A DNA stretch of 20,844 bases from a virus. Shown here in pieces: positions 6,683 through 16,700 of the stretch. The stretch covers positions 1 through 20,844 of the IMG/VR virus record IMGVR_UViG_3300025818_000242, one strand, 5' to 3'. Each line of letters begins with the position of its first letter. Position 1 is the first letter of the stretch. The notes under the pieces are model-generated. The model saw only the letters and a list, made by a program, of their open reading frames with translations, had not been told where the DNA came from and searched no databases. The position numbers were made by a program, and so were the translations under genes.

Positions 6683-7264
6683 ATGACAGCAGCAAACACT
6701 CCGATCAAAGTATGCTCCCGCGCATCAATTCTGATGGGCGGTTCTCCCATTACATCCTTCACTGATGGAACTGTAGAGTCGGATGTGTGTGATGCAATGT
6801 ATGAAGATGTTGCTCGCGCAGCATTGACAAATACTCGCTGGCGCTTTGCAACCAATCAGTCTGTTCTTAACCGACTGGTTTCTGCGCCTACTGGCCGCTT
6901 CGATGCAGCGTATCAGCTTCCGGCTGGCATTCTCATGTTGAGCGCAATCACGGTTAATGATTTCCCAATCCAGTATGACACCTACGGAAGCAAGGCATAC
7001 TGCAACGCAGCATCAACCGACTCTGTAATTGCTGACTACATTTACAGGGCTGACGAAGCTGACTGGCCCGCGTTCTTTACAATCGCCGTTGAGTTTCAGA
7101 TGGCAGCGGTTCTCGCTGTGGCCGTGGCCCGCGATCAAGGTCTAGCCAATCTGATGGAGCAAAAGGCAAACATCTTGATGATGCAGGCCCGTAGACTTGA
7201 CTCTCAACAGCAGACTACGCGCAAGCTACATACGTCGAGGTTCATTGCACAAAGGCGTAGCTGA
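6683..7264 (+). CDS. Tail tubular protein A (adaptor, T7 gp11-like)
   Basis: This protein forms the ring between portal and nozzle. The 193-residue product is close to T7 gp11 (196). Its early part, ILMGGSPITSFTDGTVESDV, and the helical CDAMYEDVARAALTNTRWRF match the pattern in gp11 (ILASIGEPPVSTLEGD, then helices leading to SRGWTF). The C-terminal helix FQMAAVLAVAVARDQGLANL and the RRLDSQQQ segment also fit. No clear ribosome site precedes ATG 6683; the GC hairpin at 6656-6675 sits there instead, so its translation may depend on the capsid gene or be held low. The stop overlaps the next ATG (TGATG). Confidence 0.88.
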   Translation: MTAANTPIKVCSRASILMGGSPITSFTDGTVESDVCDAMYEDVARAALTNTRWRFATNQSVLNRLVSAPTGRFDAAYQLPAGILMLSAITVNDFPIQYDTYGSKAYCNAASTDSVIADYIYRADEADWPAFFTIAVEFQMAAVLAVAVARDQGLANLMEQKANILMMQARRLDSQQQTTRKLHTSRFIAQRRS

Positions 7265-9528
7265 TGCAGAAGGTCCGTGTCCCACAGAACAGCTTTAACT
7301 TCGGTGAGGTAAGCGATACGGCAATCATGCGGACTGACAGTCCGGTCTATGCTGCATCGGCTCAACGAGTTGAGAACCTGATGGTTCAGAGCGATGGTGG
7401 GTTGCGGTCCAGAGTCGGGACCGAACACATCTATACATATTCCGATATTACATACAGTGCGAGCTACGTTAAGCAGTCTCGCCTTATTCACTTTACGTTC
7501 TCGGACGACGAACAGTATATAATCTCCATTGAGAATGGTAAGGTTCGTTGCTTCTTCTTGGATGATACTGGCGCTCTAGGTCTTGGCGTTGGCGTCCACC
7601 TAGTAGAGACAATTACTCTAGATACTAGCTCTAACGCTCTTCCATTTAATCATAGCTATCTGCATGAATATACATTCGCCCAGTCTGGCGATGTTATGTT
7701 TATCTGCCACCCGCTCTTTATGCCGCGTATGCTGGTGAGGACTGCGCTGGATGCCTTTGAGGTAACTCCGTATTCCTTTGATGTTCGTGCAGACAACAAG
7801 GTTATCTATCAACCATATAGCACATTCCAGAATACGGAGATGACGCTAGACCCGTCTGCGACTACTGGCTCAATTACTCTGACTACAAGTAGCGCATACT
7901 GGGATACCACTGGGACACAGACTGGCGGCGACTATCTTGACTCGCTTCATGTTGGCGTTACCGTAAGATATGATGATGCAGAGATTGAAATAACTAGCGT
8001 TCAGTCTAGCACTCAGGCGACTGGAACTGTTGTTGATGAACTCAAGAGAAGGCTCACAATCCTTAACCCTCTCAGAACTATTGATGGCTCTGCGACAGTT
8101 GAGGTTACTCACTTGGGTCATGGCTTTTCTGGTGGCGAAGCAATCACAATAGAAGATGCTTCTGCCGTTGGTGGACTTAATGCTGCTCAGATCAACGGGG
8201 CAAGAACCGTTGGCAGCATTATAGACGAAGACACTTATACCATTACGGCAGGCGCATCTGCCAATACATCTGAGGATGGTGGCGGTTATGTTAGGGTTGT
8301 TTGCCATGCACCGACTAGGAACTGGGACGAGCAGTCCTTCTCAGCAAAGCGTGGATACCCAACAGCAGTTGTGTTTCATGAGAATCGTTTAGTATTTGGT
8401 GGAACGATCCAAGAGCCTGATGCTCTTTGGTTTTCTAAGATTGGCAAGTATTTCAACTTTGATGTTGGAACTGCCGCCGACGATGATTCGATCAACCTAG
8501 TAGCTGCCACTGGCGACATCAACGCAATCAGATACTTGGTATCCAACCGCGACCTACAGGTATTTACTGACTCCTCGGAGCTTTATGTTCCGACCTATCT
8601 CAATCAGGCAATCACTCCGGTCAACGTCCAGATTAGGAAGCAAACTCCGTATGGGTGTAATTTTGTTGCTCCACACCCCTTTGATGGCGCAACATTATTT
8701 GTTCAGGCTGGCGGCAAGGTTGTTCGGGAATATCTCTATACTGATGGTGAGGACGCCTATACATCAACAGCGGTATCTACTATTGCGCCGCACCTGATAA
8801 ACTCACCAATCGGTTTGGCCGTTGTAAACTCTGGCCTTGAAAGTGCAGAGTCCTATGCCGCTGTCGTAAACAGCGATGGCATTATCTCTCTGTTCAACTC
8901 TGCCCGTGCAGAGCGCCGCGCCTCTTGGGTTCGAATGACTATCGCCAATGGATACTTCCTAGATGCAGTCGGTATTCAAGACCGTCTCTTTGCAAATATC
9001 TATCTGAATGGCACGATATATTTCGTAGAGTTTGGAGACAGGGTTGGCCTTGACAACTATGTCTATTCAGCAATCTCTGGCGGGTATGCAGACGTTAGCG
9101 CAGCCTATGCAGTCGCTGATACTGTTTCTGTTCTGGGCCAGAACGGAAGCACCATCGACTATCTTGGCTCTATGACTGTAGTGAGCAATGGCGGAACCGC
9201 ATCTGTGAATGTGTCTGCTTATACTGGATACACTCATGTGTTCGTTGGCGTTCCGTTTACCGTGAACCTTACAACCAATCCCGTTGATGGCAATGGACCT
9301 AATGGCCCGTTTACCGGATCAGTTCGTGGCATCTCGGCTGCTATCGTTGACTTTAGGGATACACGATCTGCCAGCGTCAATGGCAGACCTTTGGTTACAA
9401 CCGCAGAATTTAATGGTAAGAAAGAGTTCCGGCTCAACGGATATGGCCGCGATCCTCAAGTTACTATTACCCAGAATGAACCTCTGCCGATTCATATCAA
9501 CGGCATAATCTCGGAGCTAGTAGTCTGA
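7264..9528 (+). CDS. Tail tubular protein B (nozzle, T7 gp12-like)
   Basis: This is the hexameric nozzle protein that carries the fibres and closes the tail. The 754-residue product compares with 794 in T7 gp12. The N-terminus has the hallmark FNFGEVSDTAIMRTDSPVYA (residues 11-30), then RVENLMVQSDGGLRSRVGTE (35-54). The mid-protein signature WDEQSFSAKRGYPTAVVFHE (354-373), NRLVFGGTIQEPDALWFSKI and GKYFNF lies near 354-400. Between them, about residues 278-346, is a beta-rich insert (VEVTHLGHGFSGGEAITIED, ending EDGGG) like modules found in other phage tail proteins. The remainder is beta-propeller-like repeats followed by a C-terminal domain. Start and stop overlap the neighbouring genes (TGATG at both ends), so it is tightly coupled to tubular A. 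Confidence 0.92.
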   Translation: MQKVRVPQNSFNFGEVSDTAIMRTDSPVYAASAQRVENLMVQSDGGLRSRVGTEHIYTYSDITYSASYVKQSRLIHFTFSDDEQYIISIENGKVRCFFLDDTGALGLGVGVHLVETITLDTSSNALPFNHSYLHEYTFAQSGDVMFICHPLFMPRMLVRTALDAFEVTPYSFDVRADNKVIYQPYSTFQNTEMTLDPSATTGSITLTTSSAYWDTTGTQTGGDYLDSLHVGVTVRYDDAEIEITSVQSSTQATGTVVDELKRRLTILNPLRTIDGSATVEVTHLGHGFSGGEAITIEDASAVGGLNAAQINGARTVGSIIDEDTYTITAGASANTSEDGGGYVRVVCHAPTRNWDEQSFSAKRGYPTAVVFHENRLVFGGTIQEPDALWFSKIGKYFNFDVGTAADDDSINLVAATGDINAIRYLVSNRDLQVFTDSSELYVPTYLNQAITPVNVQIRKQTPYGCNFVAPHPFDGATLFVQAGGKVVREYLYTDGEDAYTSTAVSTIAPHLINSPIGLAVVNSGLESAESYAAVVNSDGIISLFNSARAERRASWVRMTIANGYFLDAVGIQDRLFANIYLNGTIYFVEFGDRVGLDNYVYSAISGGYADVSAAYAVADTVSVLGQNGSTIDYLGSMTVVSNGGTASVNVSAYTGYTHVFVGVPFTVNLTTNPVDGNGPNGPFTGSVRGISAAIVDFRDTRSASVNGRPLVTTAEFNGKKEFRLNGYGRDPQVTITQNEPLPIHINGIISELVV

Positions 9529-10034
9529 TGCTTCAATTACTTGCCCTTTTGTTTGGTGGTGGCAGTGCAGCCGCCGGAACTGCGGCGACTGTCGCTGCGG
9601 TAGCTGGACTTGCTGGTTCTGCCGTTTCAGCGGCTGGTCAAATTAAAGCTGGTCAAGCAGCCGGAGAAGAGTCGCGTATAAACGCCAAGGCTCTTGAAGC
9701 TGAGAAGACGATGAATGCAGCGGTAGCCAAGCAGAACATGAACCGCAGGATTGCGGACTATCAACAGAATATGTCCGCAAATATTGCCCAGTTTTCTATT
9801 GGCGCTGGCCGCGCTGATAAATCCGTCGAGGCTTTTATGAAAGCCCAGAAGGAAACTCTTGGCAAAGACATTAAGGCAATTCAGACGCAGGGCTATCTAC
9901 AGCAACAGGCGGATACAGTCGCAGTTGCTTCTGAGAAAGCTAGAGGGAAAGGCGCTATGACTGCCGCTCGTATTGGCGCAGCTACTACGCTTCTTAGCGG
10001 CGTCAACAATTACTATACAACAAAGGGCGACTAA
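9528..10034 (+). CDS. Internal virion protein, T7 gp14-like
   Basis: This is a small ejection protein expected to leave the head first and form the pore in the outer membrane. The 168-residue product is close to T7 gp14 (196). It has a hydrophobic, Ala/Gly-rich N-terminal third (LLALLFGGGSAAAGTAATVA, residues 4-23, then AVAGLAGSAVSAAGQIKAGQ, 24-43) and a long helical, Gln/Ala/Lys-rich remainder (AVAKQNMNRRIADYQQNMSA, then SIGAGRADKSVEAFMKAQKE). Hydrophobic start, helical body and position after the nozzle gene fit gp14 well, although sequence identity to T7 is low. It overlaps the nozzle gene by TGATG and ends two bases before the next ATG. Confidence 0.8.
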   Translation: MLQLLALLFGGGSAAAGTAATVAAVAGLAGSAVSAAGQIKAGQAAGEESRINAKALEAEKTMNAAVAKQNMNRRIADYQQNMSANIAQFSIGAGRADKSVEAFMKAQKETLGKDIKAIQTQGYLQQQADTVAVASEKARGKGAMTAARIGAATTLLSGVNNYYTTKGD

Positions 10035-10036
10035 TA

Positions 10037-13000
10037 ATGGCAGTCATTCGTGAGCAACGTCAGTTTGGTGTAAGCCCAGTTCGAGTCGTGAGGGCCGATA
10101 CTGGTGGTCAACTTATTGGGCAGGCGATGGCTCAAGCTGGCGAAACATTCTCTGACATTATGTTCAAGCGGGCTGCGGTCCAAGCCGAGAAGGCTGGCAA
10201 AGAAGCTGCTTTGTCCATTGAATCTGAGAAGGTTGTTACCTTTGATCCCATTACGCAAAAACCTGTCGCATACACACCGCCAAAACCTTTTGGCACTATT
10301 GCAGCCGAAGCGTATCAGAATGTAATCAATCAGCGGTTCAATCAAGAGATTGAGTTTGACATTAAATTGAGGGCATCAGAGCTTGCCTCTCAGTTCCAAA
10401 ACAGTCCGAATGGTTCCGAGCTTTATAAGCAGGCAATGGATGATTACGTCAACCAGCTAAAAGAAAATGCTGGCGGTATGTATGGCGAGTATATCTCTGG
10501 TGTCGGCACTGATTACACAGAGATGACCTATCTTAATCTCAAAGAAAATGAGAAGGCTAGAGCTAGAGCGCAGCAAATAGCTGCAATGGAAGACAATAAC
10601 CTTGATGTAATTTCTCAGGTTCAAGCCGCTGCCGCTCAAGTTGGCGCACAACAAGCGGCAGAAATGTTTCCCGAAACCGCTTTGTCTTTGGGTGCTGCTT
10701 CCGGACTTTTGGATAGTTCTGCCGACAATCGGTTTCGTAAAGCATATAGAATCGCACTAGTTAGAGGCGATGCTGAATATATTTTCAATCAAGCAGTTAA
10801 TAGCGGAAAATATACTCAAGAGGAGCTTCAGTTAAATCGTGCAGCCATTAGCACTAGCAGTGGGTCTTCACGAATTACCATTCCAGAGCTTAAGCAGTTA
10901 CTTGCCCCGTTCAGTTCTAACTATAGTGACTGGTCTGAAATTACAGGCCCGCTTCTCGACACGTTCAACAACTTAATCGTTGAGAGAACGAATCGCATTC
11001 AGCTTGAGAATTTGTCCGTTGTGCCTCGTATCCCAACTGGTTGGACGGATTTTGGACTTAATTCTTCTGGTTCCTTTACTGATCCTGCAGCTTCGATTGG
11101 AACGGTGACTGAAGCGGCCCGAAACTGGAACGCTATTAGCACTGCAAAACCTGACCTTTGGCAGCTAGAGTCTGCTGAATATCAAGAAAAGCTTAAAGCC
11201 GCAGAAAGAAATTACCGTGAAGCTATTGCCACTTCTATTGATGCTTACATGGCAACATTGCCAGCCGGAACTGATGGCATTGAAGAAATTGTAAAACTTC
11301 AGAGCGCCATTCGAATGGGCGGTCGAGGTAAAGAAGATTTAAGTGAAGCATCGCGCACATTGCTTTCTCAAATGGAAGCAGTTGATGGCACTACTGGACT
11401 AGAAGAATTTGAAAGCAGTCTCATTTCTGCGCTTGATGCTTCTAAAAGTCTTGTGGCGCAACAAGAGGAAATTGACAACATTAGGGCCGCTCAAGCTGAA
11501 GAAGCTAAACAACTTGAGTTTGGTAATGAGTATACGGCCTCTGTAGACCTTGTTGCGCCCTCTATCCAAACCTCTTTGGATACAGAGCTTATCATTGAGG
11601 CTCTGAGAACCGAGAATACAGAAAAACTACCAGATCAATTTAAGAAATTCGTAGAAGATATTATTAACCTCGGGCAAAAATCTGAGTCTGATGAATATAT
11701 CAATCGTGCGGATGAATACGTTAATTCCCTTCGGACAATCTTTAAAGTTCGTGAGGGGCGCGAAGAAGACGCTGAAAATCTTGCTGTTGCACAAACTCAA
11801 GCTAAGAATAGAAACCTATCCAGAACTATTGTTCAAGAAAGTCGAGCAGAAATTTTTAATGCAAACTCTATTGAAGAAGTTGAGGCTCTTAGGAAGTCTG
11901 CTATTGATCAACTTGACTCTCTCCTTGAGGGTGAAGAAGACAATGCGTTCATCATAGGTCTTAAAAACAGAATCGAAGACGTTACTGCTGAAGTTTATGT
12001 GCGGAGCATACTGACTACGGCTGACAGTCGCGCAGATTTTATGACCCTCATGTATGCACTTGGGGGTGATGAAAAGGCGCTAGAAACTCTTAAGGATGAT
12101 CCAAGGCTAGAGCAAATCAAACAGGCCAGAACGTATGGCAGTGCCGATACGGACTCATACTCCAGTAACCTTAATCGCATTTCTAGCGATCTTCTAGAGC
12201 AAGCCAATGCTGTTGAAGCTCAGCTTGAATTCCAGCGAAACTCTAACAGAATCCTTAGTGGCTTTGGCAATCCAACAAACCCAGAAGACCAGAGGATTGC
12301 GGAGTTGGTTCTTGGACCCAACTTTCTCGACAGATTGATTGCTGGTCGTATCAGCCCAGAGGAACTTAATGCTGCTCGCAATGCACCTCCCACTAGTCTG
12401 ATAAACTCTTTTAATACAATTCAGAATCAACCGATTGAGCGTCAACTTGAGCTTCTTAATGCCTATTCTCAGTTTGGCTTTATTGAGAGCAGGGGCCAGC
12501 TAATTCAATCTAGGGCTTCTACCGCCATAGACTCTAGTGCTGTATCTTACATGGATAGCTTGCAACAATTCCTTGAGTCAACCGGTGCAACAACTCAACA
12601 AGATAGGTTAATCTACGCAGAACAATTTAGGCAAGTTAGAACTCCGGAAGTGGTTGAGAAGGTAAACAGCTATTTCCAGAAATTTCCACCCAATGTTGAT
12701 GGGGAACAATACAGCAGTGTCAATGATTTCCTTAACTTTCGTTTCTACGAGCATGGACTGAATGACAGAACCATGCAGTATATACGCGACAGGTTTTATA
12801 TGGATGCCGCTGCCAAGCAAAATACTGGAGACTACCTTGATTTAAAAACTTGGGCAGAGGGTATTGATAGATATATCAATAGAGACTTATCTTATGATCC
12901 CCGCGTTTGGGATGGCGGCATTTGGCCCGCTGATTTTGATATTTCTCAACTTTCTACCAGAGCGGTTGAAGCTCCTTTTGCCGCTACGGGCGGAGTTGGA

Positions 13001-13723
13001 ATGGGTTCGGTAGTTACGAGTGCTACTGCTCGCGAAAATTTAAATCGTCAGCAATGGGCCAAAACAGAATTTGGCCTTGTGAAGACACTTGGTGGAGAGG
13101 AGCAGGCCGCTCTATTTGAGCAGTATGTAACTCAAACTGTTGGTCACAATAATTGGATTCTTGAACCCGCCTCAACTGTGTCTCTGGATGGCGGCGTTGT
13201 TTATCAAGTCCTTGATGTTACTAGCGGTGTGCCTAATCCAGCAATAGCGCAATCTGGCGGACGGAATGAGCCGGAACCTATCTTTGAGCCTATCTATGTT
13301 TCAACAAGAGATTCAACATTCCTTGGGGCAAAAGTTGCTGCTGAAAAAGCTGTTATTGCTGCCAACATGGAAGAAGCAGAAGCAAGGTTGAGTGCGCCAG
13401 TAACTTCACAAGATCAGAATATTATCGAAAGAACTATCAAAGGCGTTGGCGCTCTCTTTGGTGGCCGTTCTCGCTCAGATCAGGCGCTGTCTGATTCAAT
13501 CAGCGATTTTGGTAATACATTCTCTAGCCAAATCGAAACTCTTGGTGTGGGCGATGCATCGATCCGAAAAGGCTTGATCTCTGGTGGCATTGGTTCTTTG
13601 GATAGATTTAAAACCAGACTTGAAACAGCTTTGGCAACTACCCCGCCGGAAACTCCACGTTATAACGAAATTCAAAATTTTCTTGGAAAAATCCAAGAGA
13701 TAAACGAACTTCACGGAAGGTGA
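10037..13723 (+). CDS. Large internal virion (ejection) protein 1, gp15-like by position
   Basis: This 1228-residue, mostly helical protein starts MAVIREQRQFGVSPVRVVRA. By order it corresponds to T7 gp15 (747 residues) but is far longer. Long Ala/Glu/Gln/Arg-rich helical stretches fill most of the length (for example KAAERNYREAIATSIDAYMA, ARAQQIAAMEDNNLDVISQV, LEEFESSLISALDASKSLVA). A more compact region follows near the end (WILEPASTVSLDGGVVYQVL), with another helical tail (VAAEKAVIAANMEEAEARLS). I see no soluble lytic transglycosylase motif, protease motif or membrane segment. In T7 the gp15/gp16 pair forms the periplasmic tube for DNA entry, and a similar job is inferred. Codon choice is visibly more A/T-rich than in the capsid gene. 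AAAGGG precedes the ATG. Confidence 0.75.
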   Translation: MAVIREQRQFGVSPVRVVRADTGGQLIGQAMAQAGETFSDIMFKRAAVQAEKAGKEAALSIESEKVVTFDPITQKPVAYTPPKPFGTIAAEAYQNVINQRFNQEIEFDIKLRASELASQFQNSPNGSELYKQAMDDYVNQLKENAGGMYGEYISGVGTDYTEMTYLNLKENEKARARAQQIAAMEDNNLDVISQVQAAAAQVGAQQAAEMFPETALSLGAASGLLDSSADNRFRKAYRIALVRGDAEYIFNQAVNSGKYTQEELQLNRAAISTSSGSSRITIPELKQLLAPFSSNYSDWSEITGPLLDTFNNLIVERTNRIQLENLSVVPRIPTGWTDFGLNSSGSFTDPAASIGTVTEAARNWNAISTAKPDLWQLESAEYQEKLKAAERNYREAIATSIDAYMATLPAGTDGIEEIVKLQSAIRMGGRGKEDLSEASRTLLSQMEAVDGTTGLEEFESSLISALDASKSLVAQQEEIDNIRAAQAEEAKQLEFGNEYTASVDLVAPSIQTSLDTELIIEALRTENTEKLPDQFKKFVEDIINLGQKSESDEYINRADEYVNSLRTIFKVREGREEDAENLAVAQTQAKNRNLSRTIVQESRAEIFNANSIEEVEALRKSAIDQLDSLLEGEEDNAFIIGLKNRIEDVTAEVYVRSILTTADSRADFMTLMYALGGDEKALETLKDDPRLEQIKQARTYGSADTDSYSSNLNRISSDLLEQANAVEAQLEFQRNSNRILSGFGNPTNPEDQRIAELVLGPNFLDRLIAGRISPEELNAARNAPPTSLINSFNTIQNQPIERQLELLNAYSQFGFIESRGQLIQSRASTAIDSSAVSYMDSLQQFLESTGATTQQDRLIYAEQFRQVRTPEVVEKVNSYFQKFPPNVDGEQYSSVNDFLNFRFYEHGLNDRTMQYIRDRFYMDAAAKQNTGDYLDLKTWAEGIDRYINRDLSYDPRVWDGGIWPADFDISQLSTRAVEAPFAATGGVGMGSVVTSATARENLNRQQWAKTEFGLVKTLGGEEQAALFEQYVTQTVGHNNWILEPASTVSLDGGVVYQVLDVTSGVPNPAIAQSGGRNEPEPIFEPIYVSTRDSTFLGAKVAAEKAVIAANMEEAEARLSAPVTSQDQNIIERTIKGVGALFGGRSRSDQALSDSISDFGNTFSSQIETLGVGDASIRKGLISGGIGSLDRFKTRLETALATTPPETPRYNEIQNFLGKIQEINELHGR

Positions 13724-13727
13724 GTAA

Positions 13728-16700
13728 ATGCCAATTGATCGTAGCCAGTTTGTTCTTGGCAACTTTTCTGGGGTCAGGCGCGGGCCGATTGAGAAGCCAG
13801 CGTTTTCTGAAACCGTTGGTGCAACGATTGGTTACACATACGATCCCGCCTATGAGTTTGTTCGCAATAGGATAATCTATGGCAATGTTCGCCAGAAGGA
13901 TTACAACCCTATGGCCGACATGGAGGGCTACGAGCAATACGCAGTTCACTTAACCCGTGCGGTAAGTCCAGAGCATATGATTGATCTGAAGCGCGGGATT
14001 GATGAATCTGCTAAACGTAGACAGGTTCTTGCAAGCTCTTCGCTTTCGGCTCAGTTCTTTGCGGGCCTGTTTGATCCAATAAATTTGGTTGCATTGCCTT
14101 TGGGTGGTCCTACTGTTGGCGCTCTCCGTTCTGCCGCTCGCGTTGGGGTGGGCGTGGGCGTGTTGCAGGCTGGCACTGAGCTTGCCATGATTCAACCTTT
14201 CGATCCACTACAGACCGCCAAAGAAAGCGCGATGAATATTGCTTCTGCTACATTGTTCGGTGGTGCGCTTGGTGGCGTTGCGAGCATTCCCATTTCTCGT
14301 AGAGCTAGAGCGTTAACCGCTTTTGAAGAAAACTTGGCAGGAACACTTGAGTTTACTCAGAGGATGGAATTGTTCCGGACTCTTACTCCGGAAGACCTCA
14401 CTACTCTTAATCAACCGCAAACCAGAATACTTGGCAATGTCAGTGAGAATCAATTATGGCTTGATCGGACAAAAGCTTTCGACGAAATAGATCAACTGAG
14501 GCGATCTTCTGCTGTGGCTGCAAAGTTAGCTTCTATCGATCAGATTGAAGTTAAAACAACATATATCAATTCAATAGAAAAAGAGATAGCTCTCAGGGTG
14601 CTCGAGAAAGGGGGATACAATAAGGAAAACGCTTTAGACTTTGCTATCAATGCTTTCATAGATAGCCCTTTTTATAAGACCCTAAGCACTCCGTTCAAAA
14701 GAATTATTCAATCCCCCAAAACTCCAGCAAAGGTAAAAGAATATACTATCAGACTTGCTGGCGACAGCGCACTGAACCATGCCTACAGTGCTGTCCTTGG
14801 TGTGCCTTCTACTCAATCCGTTTATTTAAGGGCGCAGATGCGTAGGGGTGAAGTTGCTGCGGCCTACGACAACCTTCATCAAATATATAGAGAAGAATAT
14901 GGCTTAAAGGATACACGTTTCCTTGACATCGATCTTATGAATACTGCAAGGAAAGCATTTGATTATGATAATTCTTTTGAAGGTTTTATGCGGAGGATAA
15001 GCGAAAAGCGAGTTAAGAAACTTCCCTTCTCAGCCTCAGAGGCTAAAGCGGCCAAGGTTATTGATGATTTCTTTAAGAAGGCAGAGCGAGAGCTATACGA
15101 TATGGGCATGATTGGCCTTACTGGTCGATTGAAGAAACAACTCGAAAGTATTGAGTCCGCAATCTTTAACCTTGAAGACGAGGCCAAGTCTATACGTGAT
15201 GCTTTGGGTAAGAACGCAGCGGGCGATCCTGAGTATCAGCGTATCGTAAGCGAGCTTGGTCGCCTGAATTCAAATAGAGGTAACATTGAAAGAGACTTGG
15301 GTATGGCCCTTAATGCCCCGCCTACTTTAACTGAGAATTGGACTCCTCGGTTTTATGACAAGAGAGCAATAAAAAAGAATATGGCAGATGTTGTTCGAAT
15401 CTTTGAGGACCATTACCGCGCCAATCCGGAAGTGTGGGACCTCAAAGATGGGCAGTGGGTTAAGGAAATTCTTCCGACCGATCCTGTCTCTATAAATAAA
15501 AGAGCAAAGGATACTGTTGCAGCCATCTTGGAGGAAGATGATCTTGTCTCTGTTGTTGGCGGAACCAGCCGCAAGAAACACTTCAACGGAAGGATTGACA
15601 TCGAAACCGAAAAGGTTTGGGACTACATCATTAAAGACCCCATTAACATTATGCGGGCATACTCTGCTCGCATCTCTCCGACAGTAGAGTTTAATAAAGC
15701 ATTCGGTGGCCGCAGCATTCAGAAAGTTAGTCGTGAGCTTCGTGAAGAGCTTGCTCTTGCTGGCGTTAAAGAAGGCGAAGCCAACAGGATTATGTCAGAC
15801 TTTCTGCATCTATATGATTCCATTGCTGGCATTGTCATGAAGGAACCGGATCGATGGGATAACAAGATTGCTTTTGGTTTGAGAAAACTTGCTGAAACCA
15901 ACTACATGGGTTCGGCTTGGCTGTCTGCATTTCCTGATACCGCTAGGATTATTGCGGAACATGATCTTGGCAATATGGCTAAAGCTATCAACCTTCTGCT
16001 TGATAAAAACATGAGGCCGATGCTCAAAAAGGACGCCAGACTATCCGGTGAAGCTCTTGATTATTTCCATAATTCTGTGGGCTTAAGGCTCATGGAAGAC
16101 CTTATGAATGACCCATCAACGCAAACCATTTGGGATACTGCTACTAGCGGGTTTTATGTTCTAAACGGACTAACACCCATGACGCAGGCCCTCAAGGTAT
16201 TGGACGGTATTGTCACTGGTCATGAAATTATTGACACCGCTATAAAATACACCGAGGGCAAGGCGACAGATCAAGACCTAACCAAGATGCTGCGCTACGG
16301 AATTTCCGTAGACCAGATGGAAAAGATTGCCAAATCTCCTTGGATTAAAACTAAAAATGGTATGTATATACCGAACACCACACACTGGGAGGGTCATATA
16401 TCTATACCAGACTTTGATGCTATTGGTTACAAGGTTGTCGAGATTGACAACTTTGGATCACCCCGTGTTGGTGTAATGTATAAGGGCGAATATAAACCTA
16501 TTGCTATCGACCTTAATAAGAAAACTTTTAGGTTTGATCGTGAGTATATTGAAAGCGCAGAGTTTGATGGACAGGTTTGGTTCTATGAGAACCAAATGAT
16601 TCAAGGCCGAACTGTCTTCCCAAAAGATGCCTTCGCTACACCGAAGGATTGGGCAAACTTTAGAATGATTAGAGCGGCTGAAGAAATCAAATTGGGAGGA

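Noticed and set aside
6630-6770. T7 10A/10B-like frameshift extension of the capsid protein
   Set aside because: A -1 frame stays open for about 40 codons past the stop, but it runs through the hairpin and into tubular A, shows no domain-like composition, and no slippery heptamer precedes the capsid stop.
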